Below, one piece after another: positions 5,604 through 7,471 of a stretch of DNA of 7,471 nt. This stretch comes from Sphingomonas sp. Its GTDB lineage: Bacteria; Pseudomonadota; Alphaproteobacteria; Sphingomonadales; Sphingomonadaceae. The notes below the pieces were generated by a model. It did not search any database. It was not told where the DNA came from and worked only from the letters and a program-made list of their open reading frames with translations. Both the position numbers and the translations under genes were made by a program. How positions within the stretch are numbered: position 1 is the first letter of the stretch; every line of letters starts with the position of its first letter. The stretch covers positions 1 to 7,471 of the forward strand of contig PNLG01000061.1 in NCBI GenBank assembly GCA_013822915.1, written 5' to 3'.

Positions 5604-6782
5604 CTACCCCTCGACCGGTATCGCTCGCCGCATGAAGGCGTCGAACAGCGGCACGGTGAAATCGGTCTCGCCATAGCCGGGGGTGTAGATCATGCCCTTG
5701 GCGATCAGTGAGGCACGCACCGGGCCGAAAGCGTTGGGCTTCTTGCCGAGATGATCGGCGATCGCGCTGGAGATGTAAGGCCCCTCGCCCAGCGCCGCCA
5801 TGCCGCGCAGGTAGCGTTTCTCCGAAGGCGTCAAGCGATCGAACCGCACCCGGAAGAAGCTCGCATCGAGCGCAGCAATCGCAGCGGGGCTGGCGATGGC
5901 GACGTCAGCTGCGGTAATCGGGCAGGCCGTGGCCGCGTCCCAGCACTGCTTGCCCCACTCCTGCAGGAAATAGGGATAGCCGCGCGTTACCGACACGATC
6001 TGGTCGACGGCGTCGTCCGTGATGTCGCAATCTTCGGCCTTGATCGGGTTGGCCAATGCTGCGCGGGCAGCATCGGAAGGAAGCGGGCCGATCTGAGCGA
6101 ACACAAACAGGCGCTCGGCATAGCTCTTGGCCCGGCCCATCTGCCCGGCGAGTTGCGGCAGACCGGCCCCTACCAGCGTGATCGGACGATCATTCTGCCG
6201 CGCCCGGTGGAGCGCGGTGATCAGCGCCGCCAATTCGCGCTCGGGAACGTACTGCAATTCATCGATGAACAGCACCAACGCTGTGCCGCGTTCGCCCGCC
6301 GCCGCCCCGGCCACGTCGATCAGGTCGATGAGATCGGCTTCAAGATCGCCATTATCGGCGACGCCCGGCTCACCCAGATCGAGCGACGCCTCCAGCTCGC
6401 CATAGCTGAGTTTAAACGCCTTCACGAACCGCGCAAGCGCGCCCAGACCGCGCTTTGCCAGGGTCATCGCCGCCTGCCCCCGGTCGAGCCGGAGCAACGC
6501 GGTGCGAAGGGCAGGCACGATCAATGACGGCAGGGATTGACCCTCGGGCGCTTCAATCGGCACCGCAACGATCCCCTCCCCCTCAGCCGCGCGGCGCAGT
6601 TCGTTGAGGAGAACGGTCTTGCCCACGCCGCGCAGGCCCATCAGGATGACGCTCTGCGCATGGCGGCCGTGGGCGATGCGGTGGAGCGCGATGGCGACAT
6701 CCTCCATGATCGCATCACGGCCAGCGAGTTCCGGCGGGCGACTACCGGCACCAGGGGCAAAGGGATTACGTCTGGGATCCAT
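5604..6782 (-). CDS. Stand-alone AAA+ ATPase (AAA_16/STAND-like) with C-terminal winged helix
   Basis: A 392-residue ATPase. Motifs seen: Walker A GLRGVGKT (49-56), Walker B LVLFIDE (169-175), sensor-1-like ITLVGAG (201-207), SYAERLF (220-226) with Arg224 as a possible finger, and RGYPYFLQEWG (267-277) at the sensor-2/lid position. A winged-helix-like region covers about 315-388 (LTPSEKRYLRGMA onward). This arrangement is shared with ORC/Cdc6-like and STAND-type P-loop ATPases and with many stand-alone bacterial ATP-binding proteins of unknown role, so DNA binding is possible but not shown. There are no membrane segments or fused effector domain. It lies 104 bp downstream of a two-helix membrane protein on the same strand and has its own AT-rich upstream region. 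No Shine-Dalgarno sequence precedes the ATG; a TATAAA ten bases ahead of it would fit a nearly leaderless transcript. Confidence 0.88.
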   Translation of the reverse strand: MDPRRNPFAPGAGSRPPELAGRDAIMEDVAIALHRIAHGRHAQSVILMGLRGVGKTVLLNELRRAAEGEGIVAVPIEAPEGQSLPSLIVPALRTALLRLDRGQAAMTLAKRGLGALARFVKAFKLSYGELEASLDLGEPGVADNGDLEADLIDLIDVAGAAAGERGTALVLFIDELQYVPERELAALITALHRARQNDRPITLVGAGLPQLAGQMGRAKSYAERLFVFAQIGPLPSDAARAALANPIKAEDCDITDDAVDQIVSVTRGYPYFLQEWGKQCWDAATACPITAADVAIASPAAIAALDASFFRVRFDRLTPSEKRYLRGMAALGEGPYISSAIADHLGKKPNAFGPVRASLIAKGMIYTPGYGETDFTVPLFDAFMRRAIPVEG

Positions 6783-6841
6783 GCCTAGGACTTTTATAAA
6801 GTTCTAGCGAAATAGCTAGACAGACTTAAAACTTGTAGAAC
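6783..6841 (-). promoter_or_regulatory. AT-rich, CTAG-rich palindromic promoter/operator region of the ATPase gene
   Basis: Only 20 of the 60 bases at 6781-6840 are G or C by my count, in an otherwise GC-rich window. Reading toward the ATPase, a TATAAA (6798 to 6793) could be a -10 box; no good -35 hexamer was found. Nested dyads are present: ACTTT-TAT-AAAGT (6790-6802), TCTAGC-N6-GCTAGA (6803-6820), and GTTCTA/TAGAAC (6801-6806 with 6836-6841). CCTAGG lies at 6784-6789. The first dyad covers the -10 candidate and the second adjoins it, a layout suited to repressor control. Role is inferred. Confidence 0.55.
6803..6820. repeat. Inverted repeat TCTAGC-N6-GCTAGA, candidate operator
   Basis: Two perfect 6-base arms are separated by six bases just upstream of the putative -10 box of the ATPase gene. 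The spacing and 18-bp length fit a dimeric regulator half-site pair. No regulator gene is visible in the window apart from the winged-helix-bearing ATPase itself. Confidence 0.5.
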
Positions 6842-6886
6842 GCGCATCTGCGGTTTGTGAAATGCGAGCCTGTTTCCCAGCCTAAA

Positions 6887-7411
6887 TCACTGACTCAGCG
6901 ACAGCCGCGCGAGCGACTTGTCCTGCTCGGTCCGCGCTGCTTGTTCCCGCAGCTGCTTTCGATAGGCGCGCTCCCCATGGAGCTGCCGCACCTCGCGGAA
7001 CATCATGGCAAGCTGGAATCCGGTCATCGGTGCGCGCCAATAGCGGTTGGAGAGCCGTCCCTCGATCTCAGCGAGCAAGTGTGGCCGTTCCCGGTCGGTT
7101 GCCGCGACCAGGGCTGCAGCAATATCGCGGCCGCTGGCAATGCTCTGCATGCGCGCGACAAGTGGGAAGATGGCTGCACCGATAGCGGTCAGGCTGATCG
7201 CAGCAACACCGGGGATGAACACCTCCCTGCGTTCGGGCGTGACGTCGAGGACAAGCGCGGCGAGCGTTGCGATCCCGAATACGATGATGACGGCCAGAGG
7301 CACTGAGACCGCGATCGGGTGGCAGCTTGCGAAGAACCGGGCGCGGCTGATGGGGCCGGGGTGCGACAATCCAGCGATAGGCTGGGAATTTGCGGACGGA
7401 TTGTCGGTCAT
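6887..7411 (-). CDS. Two-helix membrane protein of unknown function
   Basis: A 174-residue protein. A polar, Ser/Pro-rich N-terminus (1-30) is followed by two hydrophobic segments (about 33-55 and 67-88) joined by a short charged turn (DVTPERREVF, 56-65). A long soluble C-terminal part (about 89-174) is rich in Arg, Glu and Gln, probably helical, and ends in a basic/polar tail. The hairpin topology puts both termini on one side, most likely the cytoplasm. I do not recognise a family. The start is well supported: AAGGA lies seven bases upstream of the ATG, and the ATG overlaps the stop of a preceding open frame (ATGA), suggesting an operon. The ATPase gene follows after 104 bp on the same strand; a weak CGCAT/ATGCG stem (6843-6866) in that gap has no T-run. 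Partnership with the ATPase is possible but rests only on adjacency. Confidence 0.75.
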   Translation of the reverse strand: MTDNPSANSQPIAGLSHPGPISRARFFASCHPIAVSVPLAVIIVFGIATLAALVLDVTPERREVFIPGVAAISLTAIGAAIFPLVARMQSIASGRDIAAALVAATDRERPHLLAEIEGRLSNRYWRAPMTGFQLAMMFREVRQLHGERAYRKQLREQAARTEQDKSLARLSLSQ

Positions 7412-7471
7412 GGTGATTTCCTTGTTTGAAGCATCCGGAAGACGGTGCTGATCATGCGCGCGATGGCGCGA
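7408..7471 (-). CDS. 3' end of an unidentified upstream gene (partial)
   Basis: Reading leftward from the window edge, one frame stays open for 20 codons and ends at TGA (7410 to 7408), overlapping the ATG of the membrane-protein gene by ATGA. The visible tail contains RAIARMISTVFRMLQTRKSP, which looks like a natural amphipathic basic C-terminus. The other two frames either close early or are in phase with the downstream gene. Too short to identify. Confidence 0.5.
   Translation of the reverse strand, partial: RAIARMISTVFRMLQTRKSP
7417..7423 (-). promoter_or_regulatory. Ribosome binding site of the two-helix membrane protein gene
   Basis: On the reverse strand AAGGAAA lies just before the ATG at 7411, with seven bases between AAGGA and the start codon. 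It sits inside the last codons of the preceding gene, supporting both the start choice and an operon arrangement. Confidence 0.65.

Noticed and set aside
5751..6527. 258-codon forward frame opposite the AAA+ ATPase
   Set aside because: Shadow of the ATPase frame, which has Walker A, Walker B and lid motifs.
6843..6866. CGCAT-N14-ATGCG stem as a terminator after the two-helix membrane protein gene
   Set aside because: Only five base pairs, a long loop and no T-run on the reverse strand.
1..7471. Mobile element, CRISPR array, tRNA, or toxin-antitoxin module
   Set aside because: No transposase or integrase motifs, no regularly spaced repeats, no tRNA-like cloverleaf and no recognisable toxin or antitoxin proteins were seen on either strand.

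Overview
The window reads as ordinary GC-rich chromosomal DNA from an alphaproteobacterium. Gene content and protein style suggest a sphingomonad-like organism, but no rRNA or other taxonomic marker is present, so that is inference. No tRNA, rRNA, CRISPR array, transposase, integrase or clear insertion sequence was seen.

Left part (1-4212) looks like one end of a capsule or surface-polysaccharide locus. The last codons of an unidentified gene overlap by ATGA with a short-chain dehydrogenase/reductase (SDR). This converges on, and overlaps by 18 bp, a reverse-strand membrane phosphotransferase of the LTA synthase/sulfatase superfamily. Divergent from that is a KpsS/LipB/HexB-type capsule protein, followed by a small three-helix membrane protein. 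SDR, membrane protein and KpsS-like protein together recall the rhizobial rkpH-rkpI-rkpJ set for K-antigen production, here with one gene inverted. In front of the phosphotransferase is a probable 48-codon reverse-strand ORF whose stop overlaps the phosphotransferase start (ATGA), with an RNA hairpin abutting the start codon.

Middle part (4213-5603) carries a Fe(II)/2-oxoglutarate oxygenase of the phytanoyl-CoA dioxygenase family with all expected metal and cosubstrate residues. It is flanked by two short intergenic stretches; the downstream one contains a strong branched inverted repeat between converging genes.

Right part (5604-7471) is a reverse-strand cluster: the 3' end of an unidentified gene, a 174-aa two-helix membrane protein overlapping it by ATGA, and a 392-aa stand-alone AAA+ (AAA_16/STAND-like) ATPase. 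The ATPase has its own AT-rich upstream region with three CTAG sites and nested palindromes, the most distinctive non-coding sequence in the window.

A reasonable working model is that the left and middle genes build, anchor or decorate an envelope polysaccharide or lipid, while the ATPase/membrane-protein pair is a separate unit of unknown job.
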